Positions 1-12,110 are shown, numbered from the stretch's first letter. The stretch: DNA of 64,000 nucleotides from Hetaerina americana (GCA_022747635.1 JAKTNV010000003.1:51958857-52022856); one strand, 5' to 3'. Translations and numbers: made by a program. Notes: generated by a model from the sequence alone, not told the origin.

Positions 1-979
1 CCCTTTGCGATTAAGTTTCCCGGAAAGCAAAACTCTTCTCTTTCGTCATAGTTACCAGGGAGAATTGTCTTATAATGCTTTAGAAGCTGATGATTATGAG
101 AAGCTGGCGTGTGATGAAATTCATAACAATTTCAATATCAAGTTTCAGTTTTAGCATAGTTCAATTTACTTCCATTCATTAATTCATCACATTTATAGGA
201 TATGCTCACAGTAGAGTTTGAGTTAAATTTTAATTTATTTCTTTAAATAATAAGATAACGAAGAATTAAGCGTATGAAAATTTCAGTCAAAAATATTTTT
301 TAAGAATATTTTGCTATAATTATGGAATAATTATGCTGTAGGTCTTACTTCTAGTTAGTTAACAATACTAAACAGAGTCCTGGATTTTATTATGTAAAGA
401 AATGTAATCTAATGGCCGAAATTAGTGTAATTTGAATTGCTCCCAGATAATACCTATGACAGACTTTGCGAAGGATATTAAGATATATTGAGCTGAATTA
501 ATTCAATTTTCAAATATTACACTTATAAAGTGCCACTTTTTATATTTGAGTATACATATTTTGCTACAACATAGTCATGATCTTCATAGCTAGCTGTGAT
601 TTATCATGATGTTATTCTCGTGTATTTATTTGAAAGCACCTACAATAAGTAGACAGACAATGGTAAAATTGAGACGGACCTGAATTGAAGGCTGCACAAA
701 TTCTTTGATTAGCAATTTAAGAAAACTCATTCATTGCTGGATGTTCATACACAACGTCTGTAATATAGTTCGGTATGGGATAAATAATTGCTTAAAATTC
801 AATGCATTCGATTTACTAGTTTACCTTTATTGATGCTCTTGTATAGATGTGCACGCATGTGCTCCACGGCGCAGAGCAGGCGTGGTGCAGAGGAAATATG
901 AAGAAATAGCTAGCTGAAAGAGCTAGAAAAAAGGGACAGAAATAAGGACTATAAAGGAGGAAACTGCAGCGTAGGACGG
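1..979. other. AT-rich DNA, no gene seen
   Basis: No open frame of useful length, no splice-flanked coding stretch and no recognisable repeat was found here. The base composition is that of the intergenic or intronic background of the window. Confidence 0.5.
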
Positions 980-1340
980 TGAAATTGAAGGAAGCGGGTA
1001 ATGTAGAGAGTATGTCTACGAGGTCCGAGAGTGTTCGGCGTACCCCGATATCGATTGTCGGAGAACGAGACTTGACAGGGAGACATATCTTACCGCGAAG
1101 AGCCCTCTTGCTCTCTCTCTTGTACTCGCTCTCTCTCTCCATGTTAACCAATAGAGAAACAGCGTGTGTCTCTCTCCGAACAGAGAGGGAAGCCTCGGGT
1201 GGCTTAGAATAGGGTCGATGAGTGTTCGGGCAAGGCAGGAAAACACGGAAAATGCGAAAAATCCATTCGAGTCGACAATTGGTTAAAAAGAATAAATGTC
1301 TCTCAATTCGACGAGTGCGAGCCCTGACGATGGATCGAAT
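980..1340. other. GC-richer patch with CT runs
   Basis: This patch is richer in G+C than its flanks and contains CTCTCT and GAGAGA runs around 1105-1190. Several overlapping open frames exist on both strands, which is what low-complexity purine/pyrimidine sequence gives by chance. No protein family is recognisable. It could be a regulatory island; there is no direct evidence for that. Confidence 0.3.
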
Positions 1341-2374
1341 TAATTTGAAAGTGAAATACAAATGTTCAGGGGACTATTAATGGTGAGAACCTTCTGGGGA
1401 TTTGCTAGGGATTTGAAGTAAGAGTTGAACGAGGGGATGTTGAGAAGATGTGGTAGCCTAGGGCGAAGCGTTGGATGTGGAAGAACGAACTTCTGAGGAA
1501 ATAATAACATGAAAGGCAAATTTTCCACAAAGGAAAGAGGCCCAGGACCCAATCTAAAATCATTTTCTGGTCAATTGGAGTTGAAATATACTCAGCACAC
1601 ACTCAACTCATGGGTTTAGTTTTAGTTAAATCCGTGCATTTGCGGCAGTTAATTATTTCCTTTACTGCAGTATGAATTGTTGTCTCATTATGAATATTAC
1701 TGCTTCTACATTATTTGAATTCAATAGCCTTCAAGACCTCAAGGTATAACATATGTGTTACTTAAGATGAGTGCTTATAACATGAGCAAAAAATGAAATA
1801 CGTTCCCTTAGAGTTAAGCAATTCATATGTTCTCTCGAGAATACTGAAATGTGAAAATAATCGCTGAGAACTATTCGAAAATTGGCTAAAATGCTTTTGG
1901 ATCGATTACTTGATTGTAATTTTTCAACTATAATCATTATTAGCTGAAAGAGTAACAAAAATACTGAAAATATTAAGAATTCAAAGAAATTTATTTTACC
2001 CTTCTGTTGTTGATATTATATAGGGGTGGGACATAAGTTCATACTTTTGACTGATTAAAACAATATTACTGTTGTTAACTTCAGTTTGAATAGTTTATAG
2101 CGTTAATAAATCTTATTGTGCTCCCGTGAAGAAATATAAGAATTATTATTCCTGTGTAGTATCATACATGAAGACCAAACCTTACAGAGATTTGATAAGT
2201 CTGCCTGGCTTTTCAGCTTGTGGCGAAATGAATTTGAGCAAATATATTTGTGTTGATACAGACAAGCACTCAACGGCATTCAGAGGAGGAACTTAAATGT
2301 CACGATCAAGTTGCTCCGTGAATGAATTAACCAGTTACCAGGGTGTTATAATATTATATTATGTTATATTATTA
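1341..2374. other. AT-rich DNA, no gene seen
   Basis: Nothing recognisable beyond background AT-rich sequence. Confidence 0.45.
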
Positions 2375-2405
2375 ATTATCAGGGTGTATGATACACTCTG
2401 ATAAT
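2375..2405. repeat. Short inverted repeat, 15-bp arms
   Basis: Arms at 2375-2389 and 2391-2405 are reverse complements with one mismatch around a single-base centre. The core reads ATTATCAGGGTGTAT against ATACACTCTGATAAT. An AT-rich run of short palindromic pieces precedes it (2345-2374). It could be one end of a small fold-back element or a chance hairpin. Confidence 0.6.
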
Positions 2406-5308
2406 ATCCGTTATTTTGACACTCTAGGAAACACACTCCTCAAATTTTCTTGTTATGATGGATCAGGAATTTTACAAGAAATGCATTCAATGAAATAGGT
2501 TTTAATTTACAGATTAAGCTACGTAGTTTTTTATTATTTTAAAGATTTTTTTAGGCTTATCAAAGATGTTTTAGCAAAGGATGCAATATTAGAGAGGAAT
2601 TCTTTTAGCACGTTCTGGTTTCATTTTTCCAGTCCTGGTATTTTTCAGTTTTGCCAATCAGAACGTGATGTATAAAATTGATTTTCATGTATTGTAGAGT
2701 TTAGTCTTTTTCATTCTCAATTTGTGTATTCATTGTTGCTTTATATTAAACATAAAGTAATGCTTTAGGGCATGAAATATATAATGATTTATGGTGATCA
2801 TCAAGTTATTCGAAGTATATTTTTCCTTTACGTTTCACTGACCGTATTGTAATATTTTTTGCCTTGTATCCAATAAGTAGAGCCTTTTTTCCTTCATATG
2901 AAAATACAGGTGCAATAGTGATTTTTCACATACGTGAAACATCTTTATAAAAGTATTATTGTACCTCTGTTTCATATGGATATTCAAAACCGCCATGCAG
3001 TGAAGTCGGAAGAAATTGATTTCATTTTTTTCCTCCCCTGAAACTCAAATGTATTCTTTTCTAAACTCTGTTGCATTTTTCAATGCATAATTCAATTAAA
3101 TTTTCAATGTCCTTTTCACTTAATGGTTATAACACCACCGTTAGTCATTGTGTATTTTGATTTTGTTTTGTACGATTAATTTATTCTAATGGATGAAATA
3201 TTCACATTTTTCTTTTATTTAGATTTGATACGATATTGTAAGTTTTAAGATCATTCTGCATTGATTTAGCTTAATAATAGAAACAGAAAGCTGTGAAATA
3301 GAATAGAGTAATACTGTATCCACTTAGTTTGATTTTTTTGAATGCTCACCCCCTAGGGAAAAATACTCATTGGGTACGCAAATTCTCTAGGAAATTATAA
3401 ATTTATAACTATTTAAAGAAATAATTTTGAGTAAAAAGAAAATAAGTTTTTGCAATACTTAGAGGTCAATAGTTTTAAGAGACCGTACGAAATCTCCCTT
3501 TAATACAAGTGTAAGTCCTTAAATTAATTCTATTTATAAAATCTTGGAATAAAAAAATATAAGTTTGATGGAAAAATTATACCCTCCCTCAGTATCGATG
3601 TACTTTTAACCCCTTCGTGCAATGAACACTTACATTTTATCCACCTTTCTCAGCTTAGTGTCTTAGTCTGAATTAAAGGTGATCCTAGGTTAAACACGCA
3701 CTCCAGTCAAAGCAGAAGAATGGATTAGCTGCGGAATTAAGAAGGTGATTGAGAAGGATCACCTTATGTAAACGGACCAAAACCTAATTTACCGGAAAGA
3801 AGTTAGATAAAATTGTGTCATAAAATCTAATTTTAAAAAGAAAACCATTTAAATTCTCGGTTCACCATAAGTGATAAGATTATAGGATTTCAAATATTTC
3901 GAATGGGAGTGCGTAGGAGTCAAAGTAATGCCTACGGTCCAGTCGGCTTTCAGAGGATTTAGTCTCAGCCTTAAACAGAGGAAGACGATTATGGTATTAA
4001 TTGGGACTTCAAAGCTTAAATAAATCTCTTTTCTACCTAAGGAAGCATTTAAACCCCTTAAAATTAAGCCGTAATCACTCATGGTCACGTAGTATAGAAT
4101 TAAGTGAAAAAGCAGTCATGAAATAAATATATCCTGGGTTTGAGTTCCAAGAGAAATATTTGCTTGGATTTCTTCAAATCATATTAGTATGGATTTGAAA
4201 GACTGTTTGTGCAAAAAATACCCTTTTCCCTGGCTATAATTCATTCAATATATTGTATGCTTCCATTTCAAGGAAGGGTAATGAGGGAATAAACGGTTGT
4301 AGACACATTCTATTTACTATTGACAATTTATTTCCTTTTCAGTGGTATAGATTTTATCAGAGATGAACATAAACTCTATACTTATGGGTTTTACTTCAGG
4401 TATCGTAGACACTACACCAAAATAATATTTTTCACCAAACTAAAATTTTACCATTTTTTTAAATTAACAGTTTTTAAATTTTTCCAATTATGAAAGTTCA
4501 AACCATCAAATTTCACTAACCGTAAGCGCCAGAAATGTGCGAAAATCAATAGGTTTTATTCGTCTGAAACCTATTGTTCGATACTGCGGAGCGGGAGGGT
4601 TGAGATTTGTTTCAACTATGACCGCAATAGTAAGTTAAGTCGTTTAAAACTCGTTGGTCATACGATTTTTGAACAAAATATATTTGCTTAGAAATTTCAT
4701 TTCCAACGAGATTTTATCCTTTAACGTTTATAAAAGTTTTTCAACAACTTAAAATTTCTTTTGTTCTGCTTGTTATCTGCAACTCGAAGAATATGATTTT
4801 CATAGCTTTTCCATGGCTGATTACGTAAGTGATATTTGTCGCATTCAGGTAAAAAGAGATCTAAATTTACTACTAAGTCGACGACGAAACAGAATTTCCA
4901 GGAAAATATGGAAGGAGGTCGGGGAAATAATTTTTTCAAGAAAAATTATTCTTTTATTCGAACCGAGTTATGTATTTTTTTCGCTTAAAATAACATGCTC
5001 GGTGACCTGCTTGGTGACTTGAATATATATTCAGGATTCTTAAAAGCTCTGTAATGTATGAAAGCTCGTCCTCGCGGAGCGATGCTACCCGGAATGAAGA
5101 GAGATGGCACTCCGCATTCGAGGGAAGAGGTCTTTGCCCGAGCAAGTCGACGTGCTGTTCGCTTGGTACTTTTCAAATGAAACATGAGATCACGGGATTA
5201 TTTCGAATATTGTATGTTGCACTAGAGGATTCTTTCCAAGGAATTGAGTGACCTAAATTCTAAGGATACCCAAGGATGCTGAATGGTTTATAAGAATTCG
5301 TTAAAAGT
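2406..5308. other. AT-rich DNA, two small inverted repeats only
   Basis: No gene is visible. Two small symmetrical features stand out. One is an 11-bp inverted pair, AAGGTGATCCT at about 3677-3687 and its complement near 3756-3766. The other is a 10-bp hairpin, CAATAGGTTT at 4547-4556 and AAACCTATTG at 4567-4576. A less AT-rich segment at 5040-5160 has an open frame of about 65 codons on the plus strand with no family resemblance. Confidence 0.4.
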
Positions 5309-5309
5309 T

Positions 5310-5830
5310 CATTTATACCATACATTTTTACTGTTTTTTGGGATTTCGTTTATCGATGAGGTCGCGTCATTGTCATGTAAAATTGGAAACAGTTCTTTAA
5401 GGAGGGTTTTCAGTCTGTGTGATCCGGGGTAATAGGTGGTGCAAAGGTTGAGTCCTGCGTCAGATGTGGGCTTGTTATTGTGTGGTGTGTGTGGTCGGGT
5501 GGAACGGTGGATTTTATTTCGTAGCAACTTTTCTGGGTAACCGCGTTTGAGGAGTGCAAGGTGTAGATTGGCAAGGTATTTGTTGAGAGTGGCTGTGGTG
5601 TTGCAAATTCGGTGTCCGCGGATATAGAGAGAGTTAGGAATCGAGCGTTTCGTGTGTTGAGGATGACAGCTTGTATGGTGTAGGTATTGCTGATGGTTAG
5701 TGGCTTTGATGTGTACTGAAGTAGTGAATTTGTTGTTTTGAAGTGAGATGTCTGTGTCAAGAAAGGTGATGGTGGAGTCTGAAATGGAGGAGGTGAATTT
5801 AACCGTGAAAGATGATCTTATCCGCCTTAA
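5310..5830 (-). pseudogene. Penelope-like retroelement RT C-terminal fragment
   Basis: An open frame on the minus strand (about 5866 to 5309) resembles the C-terminal part of a Penelope-like element reverse transcriptase. In order it shows ISDSTITFLDTDI (the family's FLDT segment), then QYLHHTSCHPQHTKRSIPNS (matching the YL...SxHPxHxKxSIPxS pattern), then RICNTT and LLKRGYPEKLL (the RGYP motif), and finally YYPGSHRLKTLLKELFPIL. I recognise these motifs from the family; no alignment was run. The catalytic RT palm, the N-terminus and the GIY-YIG endonuclease expected further downstream are all missing, so this is a truncated, dead copy. The real element boundary upstream of about 5830 is not clear. 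Confidence 0.75.
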
Positions 5831-5866
5831 ATTCATTTTCCGTACAATCGTTATATATAACCTCAA

Positions 5867-7698
5867 ATAACGGAATTGAGTTTTATTATTCTCTACTGCG
5901 TTGATAAATTGATTGGATGGACGGAAATAATAGAAAAATACTTTAAATTATGTTAATATTTATACTTTTGGGTAGACATTCTACCACACTCACCCTGTGT
6001 AATTTTTTAGGCAGCAAAACTTTATAGAAAATTCAAATCGACTGAGCTATTAAAGAACTGGTACTATGTCCTTGAATCGGCACTTTTCGCTCGCTTAAGG
6101 GGCGCTTACCATGGTAGCTCCACCCTCACCTACAAAACCGTCTTTAGCATTGGCTTTTTGAAAAAGAAAATATATTTCCCCTTGAATTTTTAAGCCAGAA
6201 AGATTTCTGCTATCATAGTCACTTAGAGTTTGGCGAATGAACCTGATAATATAAAATCATATCAAAGCATAATTCAGACGAGATCAGAGCAAGCATAAGT
6301 TCCTACTTCTCACCGATACAGATAAAGTCGCGATCCATTGCCGGTGTGCGTACTATCTGCTCGATTATAGTATAAGTCATTCTGGTGGCTCAGCATGGAG
6401 ATCAAGATAAAAGCACTTTGATAACATTGTCATTCTACTGAAATAGGCGTAAACTTTGATAAAATCCAATAATTATGAAAATTGTGAATTATTAATTATT
6501 ATTAATTGTGTTGAACAAGGAGAGATCTTTTAAGAATATATAAAAGCACTTTAAATAATAATAAGTGTGGAAACCTCACAATTAAAAAAAACCAGGACAT
6601 AAAATACACCTAACATCCAAGATATTTTCCTTCGTTTAGTCCATGCTGGAAGACACGGTAATACTCAATTTTGACCGAAATTTTGATGCTCTTCATATGA
6701 TCATCTCAAAAAATAGTAGATTAACATCAGAGTGTTTATAGCAATATCGAGACATTTTAATGCGGCACCTCCGTAAACCATTTATCCAGAAATTCATCCA
6801 CCTTTCAAGACGACCCTCTTCAACTTAAGCTTATCGGCCCACTTCACTTCCCCTTACATATTCGAATCGCTCTTCGGCAAGATTGCCGTCGACTCCTCGA
6901 TTGCGTCTCTTAAGGAAAATGAACCCTGCAAATTTCCGCGTCGATCTTCGGGTCAATCTATCTGAAACATCTCGGCAACTCACTTCAAAACGCGCTCTCC
7001 CTAAGACGGCGACAAACATAGAGGCAAGTACAATACCAACATTCAATGCTTCGCCTCAAAGAATCGTCTGAATTGCTATTGCGATACCCGGGCAGGTAAA
7101 CTAAGGATGAATACCGATTTCCTGATTAATAATAATTGGATACGAGCAAAGAAAAAAAAATTTTAGACATTTGTTCGTTCTCCCTCATATTCTGAGAATG
7201 TAAGAGGAATGCAGTTTTTGTTTCGATGACAGAATCATGCAGTACTTCATTATATCAGTTCTAGTCTTGTATGATTGTTTTATAAATATTTAAAAATATT
7301 CTGTAATAGCTATTTTTACATATTTTAGTGTAGCCATAAAAATTTTACAACGACGGTCTATGGATGAAATAACATTATAGCGTTTCATTTCACATATTTA
7401 TAATCATAATTGAATCCCTCGAGAACCCATATCTCTCGTGAAACGTGCACTGATATAATTTCGTTGATGTAATACAACAAAAGAGAGTGGTACTATGATT
7501 GTCTTAAAAACAATGGCTGAAAGTACAAAGAGTAAGTGACTAAATGAGCGATGTGTCCTACGTTTATGAATAATGAATTTAAAGAACATGTCTTGGATGA
7601 AAACTCTGTATAAAATCACTCTATAAGATGTAACTTAATTATTTTATATCCTACACCTGTAATTTTCTCCCTCTTGGACGTCGTTGATCTACAATTTC
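5867..7698. other. Mostly unique AT-rich DNA, possible SINE scrap
   Basis: No gene is visible. Positions 6112-6145 (around CACCTACAAAACCG) resemble the 3' part of the main SINE family seen at 35030-35280, but only about 30 bases match. A slightly GC-richer stretch at 6780-7080 has overlapping open frames on both strands with no family resemblance. Confidence 0.35.
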
Positions 7699-7970
7699 GA
7701 CCAGGTTTTATGACGTCCCGTTAAACTGGAGGTTAACTTTAATCTTCGGCTTGGGTCAAAACTTAGTTCAATGACCGCCATTAAAGTTAAAAACCGGCTG
7801 TTAAAGGGCTGAATAACTGTCAAACGATGCTCCTACGGTTACCAGGTTCACATTTACTAATGAGAAATCTAATTTGCTGGTAAAATTGGATTTTTTGACA
7901 ATCACCGCTTTAATTTGATTTTTCGCATGACCTAACGATTGAATTTAACGGAACATTATAAAACCGGGTC
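7699..7970. mobile_element. Non-autonomous TIR element (MITE), 272 bp
   Basis: The left end, GACCAGGTTTTATGACGTCC, and the right end are inverted repeats of about 29 bp with roughly 24 identities. The right end read on the minus strand starts GACCCGGTTTTATAATGTTC. The interior carries further symmetrical AACTTTAAT / ATTAAAGTT pieces and no coding frame. TTAA directly follows the right end but is not matched cleanly on the left, so the superfamily cannot be assigned. Confidence 0.65.
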
Positions 7971-7974
7971 TTAA

Positions 7975-7981
7975 ATATATA

Positions 7982-8044
<63 letters not shown>
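7975..8044. repeat. (TA)n microsatellite
   Basis: About 70 bp of nearly uninterrupted TA dinucleotides, starting a few bases after the end of the 272-bp MITE. Confidence 0.95.
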
Positions 8045-8046
<2 letters not shown>

Positions 8047-8179
8047 TTGAGGCGTAATTTTTATCGTAATCCCCTGTTAAAAATGTCATCCTTAAAATTC
8101 AATATGAGTGAGGAATTTACATTTCGTTTACGACAACTCATGATATGACCTTTATCCTGCGGCGAGTGCTGTCAAAACA

Positions 8180-8770
8180 CACGTCTTGATAGCGCGGTTT
8201 GCTCTCCTCACCTTGAGCGGATGCGGGCGAGCGGTGGGTGGTGTTCCCATCTCGCGTTCCCCCATCCTACCTTACCCATCCTCTCCTCTCCTTCCCTTGC
8301 CACCGCCGGAATATCCTCTCGTCCTTGCCGCCATCCTTTCCAGCCCCCGGATCCACCCTCCACTCACACCCACCAATCCCACTCCCATCCCCCCATCGGG
8401 ACCTCGAGTAGAAGGCACATACCTCGCACTCACCCTTGCGATCCATCCCCCTCCAACCCTCCATCCTATTCATCTTCATCCTCACGAAACCCTTCTTCCC
8501 ATCTGTTGCTCTGCGTCCTCCCCAAAAACCCACGTCTTTCCTCCCTCCTCCCTTCTCTGCCACCCCGTTTCCTCCTCCCTCACCCTGTCCTCTCTCTCTC
8601 TCTCCTTCCGCATCTCCTTCCGCGTCTCCCTTTCTCCCAGTAGACCTCTTTCTGTCGCGACCTCCGCCCTTTCCTCCTCACCTCGCCTCCTCTCTGTCTT
8701 CGTCACCCACATTCACGTATCTCTACATCTTCTTTTCTTCTCAACCGCTGTTAGGCTTCTTATCCTCCAT
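8180..8770 (+). other. GC-rich polypyrimidine island
   Basis: About 600 bp strongly biased to C and T on the plus strand, with CpGs in its first 100 bases. It yields long but low-complexity frames in several phases (Pro/Ser/Leu-rich on plus, Arg/Glu/Gly-rich on minus). Overlap in multiple frames argues that none is a real protein. Strand-asymmetric islands like this recur at 31.1, 38.5, 41.8, 56.6 and 61.3 kb. A promoter or UTR role is possible but unproven. Confidence 0.5.
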
Positions 8771-9923
8771 TCTCATTCCATTGCCAATAAAGTCTCCCGT
8801 TTATCTCTCGTCATAAATAATGATTTAGACAAATTCATTCGGACAAAAATCAACGTTCCGTGCTGCGCATGGATGTTCATGTCGTCCAGAATGGTCTAGA
8901 ATACCTATCGCCTAGACGACTTTACGCTTAGAGATAATTATTACGGCTAAGGTAATCTCTGTCATGGTATGATAAAAATGTTAATTTTTATCATACGGGC
9001 AATACTAGTGTTTTAATTCCTATTCCCTTCCTTTGGGGTGCACATGAGGTAACCAGAACTCATATCCATCCCGTGTGTCTTTTACGCCGAAATCAATGTT
9101 TATGCTGCGTGCACAAATGATTCAATCACACCTTATTTATATTTTCAGAATTCAATTTTTCCTTCATTAGATGCCATATATTTGGGTGAATGCTATATTA
9201 AACGACTAGACATCACAGTAAGCTAAATAATTCAAACAAAATATGCTTCAAATATTATAATTATCGTACATATTTACATTCAAATCGCATCTCTGAATCT
9301 GCTCTTTTCATATCTTTCTTCAAATACGGATTCCGTCACATTCCTTCATCCTTCCAGGCTCTCCGCCAGCTTCCTCAATTTTTCGCCTCACACCAATGCA
9401 AGCACCGCTCCACATATGCAATGCGTCTGCTCCGAATTCCATTTCCGTTCATGCCTGCTACCTTCTGTCAAATATAATTTAAAATTCACGGCCGTATCGC
9501 GCCCTTCCCGGATCTTGCGCCGTTACTGGTCGACCGGGAAAACAGACTGCTTGCTCAACAGAACACACGGACGCCACCGCGTATTGCTGTACTGTGTGGC
9601 GTGATTGTCAAGGGGCTTGCGATAGCTAACAAGTTAAAATTTGCGAAAGTTTAAAATTCTCGTGGTGGCACTAATAGATTGTTTCCTAACTACCCCATCA
9701 TGTCTTGTTAAAGCGTTAAGCCTTCCAATGGTGCTTCGCAGGGTAGTCCAAAAATACCTGTCGAGGAGACTTCAGGTTTTAATTTTGATAGAAAATATCG
9801 GCTTCATAAATAAAATATTAAATTTTAAAATTACAACCATACGTACCTAATGCAATGCATGAAAATGTAGAATGGCAATGACATTTAGAATTTTGTATCA
9901 CGTGATATAAGTATTTCTCAAGT
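8771..9923. other. No gene seen
   Basis: Background sequence with a GC-richer stretch at about 9350-9620. That stretch has a 62-codon open frame on the plus strand but no family resemblance and no convincing splice context. Confidence 0.4.
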
Positions 9924-10121
9924 GGATCGCGGTAGTCAAGGGGTAGAGCGTTGTACTACTAACTAACTAACTAATTGGAGGCTCTGGGTTTAATTGCCTC
10001 TCCACCCAAGTTGTGTGATTTTTCGGGTACTAGATCTTCCCTTGAAACCATAACCTGCATATGGAAAGCAACTGGCTCCCAACCCTGATGTGTGAATTTC
10101 ACACACCGTCATAGATAGATA
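9924..10121 (+). mobile_element. tRNA-derived SINE, family 1, 3'-truncated
   Basis: The tRNA-like head starts GGATCGCGGTAGTC and contains GGGGTAGAGCG, matching the fuller copy at 35030. The body shares TGATTTTTCGGGTAC and TGTGTGAATTTCACAC with the other copies. The anticodon region has expanded into an ACTA tandem run (9958-9975). The last ~60 bp of the family are absent, and the copy ends in a short ATAG repeat (10111-10121). Confidence 0.85.
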
Positions 10122-10129
10122 GTAAATGT

Positions 10130-10212
10130 ATTCTACCTAACTGGAGTCCTATGAAATATAACTACAAGAAGAAGAGGTTTGATTGTATTTTAATCAACGT
10201 ACATTTTCGGAA
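10130..10212 (+). repeat. Dispersed repeat, copy 1 (pairs with 10969-11052)
   Basis: About 80 bp, containing CCTATGAAATATAACTAC and ACAAGAAGAAGA, matches 10969-11052 at roughly 80 percent by eye. The A/G-rich AAGAAG part looks like a retroelement 3' tail. The family is not identified. Confidence 0.5.
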
Positions 10213-10968
10213 AATGAAGGTTTTTCAAAAATTTTACCGACCAAATCGACCATCGGGTTAATTGCCATGTTTATGGTTTCTAAGTATTTTAATAATTGAA
10301 GGCATAACGTTCATGACAAGTTTCCATTTATCCGAAAAATGATAATAATCTTTGAGGTGGTAAGAATTACTAATTGGAATTAAATACATTATTTTATCCC
10401 GAAAAGATAAAAATGGAATTGATGTAAGGGGAAGAGAACATTTTAAACAACAATCACACTAGAAGAAAGTTTATAAGTCAGTTTCAATAAATTATGTCCA
10501 AAGTTACTCTTAACTTAATGGCTATACACAGTAATACGTGCGTTATAACACGCGTGTGCGTGCTCATTGCAAGATTAATTCATAAATATTTAAATATAAA
10601 AGAATTGTGATTATAATCTAATAGAATGGGTGTTTATGATGATATTATCATGTCGTGTACATATCACTAGAAACTGTTAACGACTTCTACGTATTTTATA
10701 GGTTATAGAAGCAAGGCATTTGTAATAAAAATGTTCATATTTTAACGAAAATATATAAATTATGGCCTATCACTGACTAAGCATTGTGTAGAGTTCTCAA
10801 TTTTTACCATTCATAAATAGACGGAATACATTTACATTGAACTCATCAGAACGAATTACAATTTTCGCCGTAACTTAGAGAAATTTATTTGGTAATGTTG
10901 CATTAGAAAAAGTAGCAAATAATTACATAAGTTACATTGTAAAAGTACTTACTCTTGTTAAGCATATG
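10213..10968. other. AT-rich DNA, no gene seen
   Basis: Nothing recognisable beyond the two flanking repeat copies. Confidence 0.4.
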
Positions 10969-11052
10969 CATTCTGCCTAACATGAATCCTATGAAATGTT
11001 ACGACAAGAAGAAGATTGACATTTTTATCAACATAAATTTTTCGGAATTTCG
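10969..11052 (+). repeat. Dispersed repeat, copy 2 (pairs with 10130-10212)
   Basis: Shares CCTATGAAATGTTACGAC and ACAAGAAGAAGA with copy 1, about 840 bp upstream in the same orientation. Similarity may extend about 15 bp further right (ATGAAG..TTTCTTCAA). Confidence 0.5.
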
Positions 11053-11248
11053 GTATGAAGTCTTTCTTCAACAGTATTTCCCTGACTGTTCATCTTTGTC
11101 AAAAATACTGACATTACTCATAATAATCTATTACCTCGAAGTACTCGTGAATACTGATTGAAGATGCTCCCCTTGTGAATTGACAAAAAGTACATATTGC
11201 CCAAATTCAATGGGTTCAACCCATGCGAAAGAGCGAAGTTAGGTTTTC

Positions 11249-11429
11249 AAAAAACAATAGGAAAGGAAAGGGAAGGAACAGGATAGGGATGTTGTACGGG
11301 ATGAAGAGAGGAAGAAAGTACTCAGAGATGAAGAGGGACCTGATATAGAGTAGGATGATGGATTTTGTGTTTTGTTAGGAGTCACAAAATATTTATTTAG
11401 GAGCTGTGTACCTTAACAGGTAGATTACA

Positions 11430-11431
<2 letters not shown>
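11249..11431 (+). mobile_element. Non-LTR retrotransposon 3' end (LINE family A)
   Basis: Contains GGAACAGGATAGGGATGTTG and the following GGGATGAAGAGAGGAAGAAAG segment. Both match the 3' end of the better preserved copy at 33573-34098. It ends in the family's terminal hairpin-like sequence (ACCTTAACAGGTAGATTAC) directly before a (TA)n tract. Only the last few codons and the 3'UTR remain. Confidence 0.75.

Positions 11432-11467
<36 letters not shown>
11432..11467. repeat. (TA)n tract between two inverted LINE tails
   Basis: The tract is flanked by ATAATTA on the left and TAATTA on the right. The LINE copies on either side point towards it, so the whole 11400-11490 region is an inverted repeat. 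Confidence 0.9.
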
Positions 11468-11471
<4 letters not shown>

Positions 11472-12110
11472 GATAATCTACCGGTTAAGGTAAGTTTTTG
11501 ATGGACTCAACTACGAAATAGATATCTTGTCTCTCCTACCAGAAAACGGCTCACATCCTACTGGACAACAAGTCCCTTTACATCTCCGTACATTTCCTTC
11601 CTTCCAACATCCCTATCCTATTCCTGCCCTTTCTTTGCTTGCCTAACATTCTTTCCTCAAGCATTAACAAGACTTTTTTTAACATCCATACTAAATTTTA
11701 CTGCCATAAAGTCCCTCTATGTGAAAGCACCTTTGGCTAACGCAATTCTTCTCCTTTTGACTCTATTAATTTGACCATTTTGGTCCAAAACACATCCGAG
11801 ATTCGTAAACTGTGCTAACTGTTCTAGTTTTTGCCCTCCTATTTTAATATTTAGCTTAGCCTTTCTCTTTATGGAAATTCCCATAAACTTTTCTTTATTA
11901 ATATTTATTCTTCTTATCCCATATCAATCGCACTAAATTTCCAATTACATCAGAAATGCTTGTGATCCCTCGGCTAAACTAAAGTTTGGTCATCAGCAAA
12001 CCTTACTAATTTTACGAATATCTCACCGACTTTCACTCCTATATCCACTTCTTCCCATTTATCTTTAATAATTTCCTCCACATATCGTTGAAAAAATATA
12101 TCTTCGTAAG
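11468..12110 (-). pseudogene. Non-LTR retrotransposon RT remnant (LINE family A)
   Basis: Read on the minus strand this is a decayed reverse transcriptase. The FADDQ catalytic motif of non-LTR RTs is encoded at 11986-12000. Downstream come decayed segments whose minus-strand translation resembles the family's conserved Gly-Gly, QF.NLG and ALAKGAF region. It then jumps to the GKQRKGRNRIGML-like C-terminus and ends with the terminal hairpin (ACCTTAACCGGTAGATTA, about 11473-11495). The TLVWSVALYG-like segment preserved in the copy at 33.6 kb is mostly deleted. Several stops and frameshifts make it non-functional. Confidence 0.75.

Noticed and set aside
816..1361. 181-codon minus-strand open frame
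   Set aside because: No recognisable domain, no splice signals, overlaps two other frames; probably chance in a GC-richer patch.
6112..6145. SINE family 1 copy
   Set aside because: Only about 30 bases around CACCTACAAAACCG match, with no body or head; noted as a possible scrap only.
8186..8899. 237-codon plus-strand open frame
   Set aside because: Pro/Ser/Leu low complexity in a pyrimidine-rich island, with several overlapping frames equally open on both strands; no family, no splice context.
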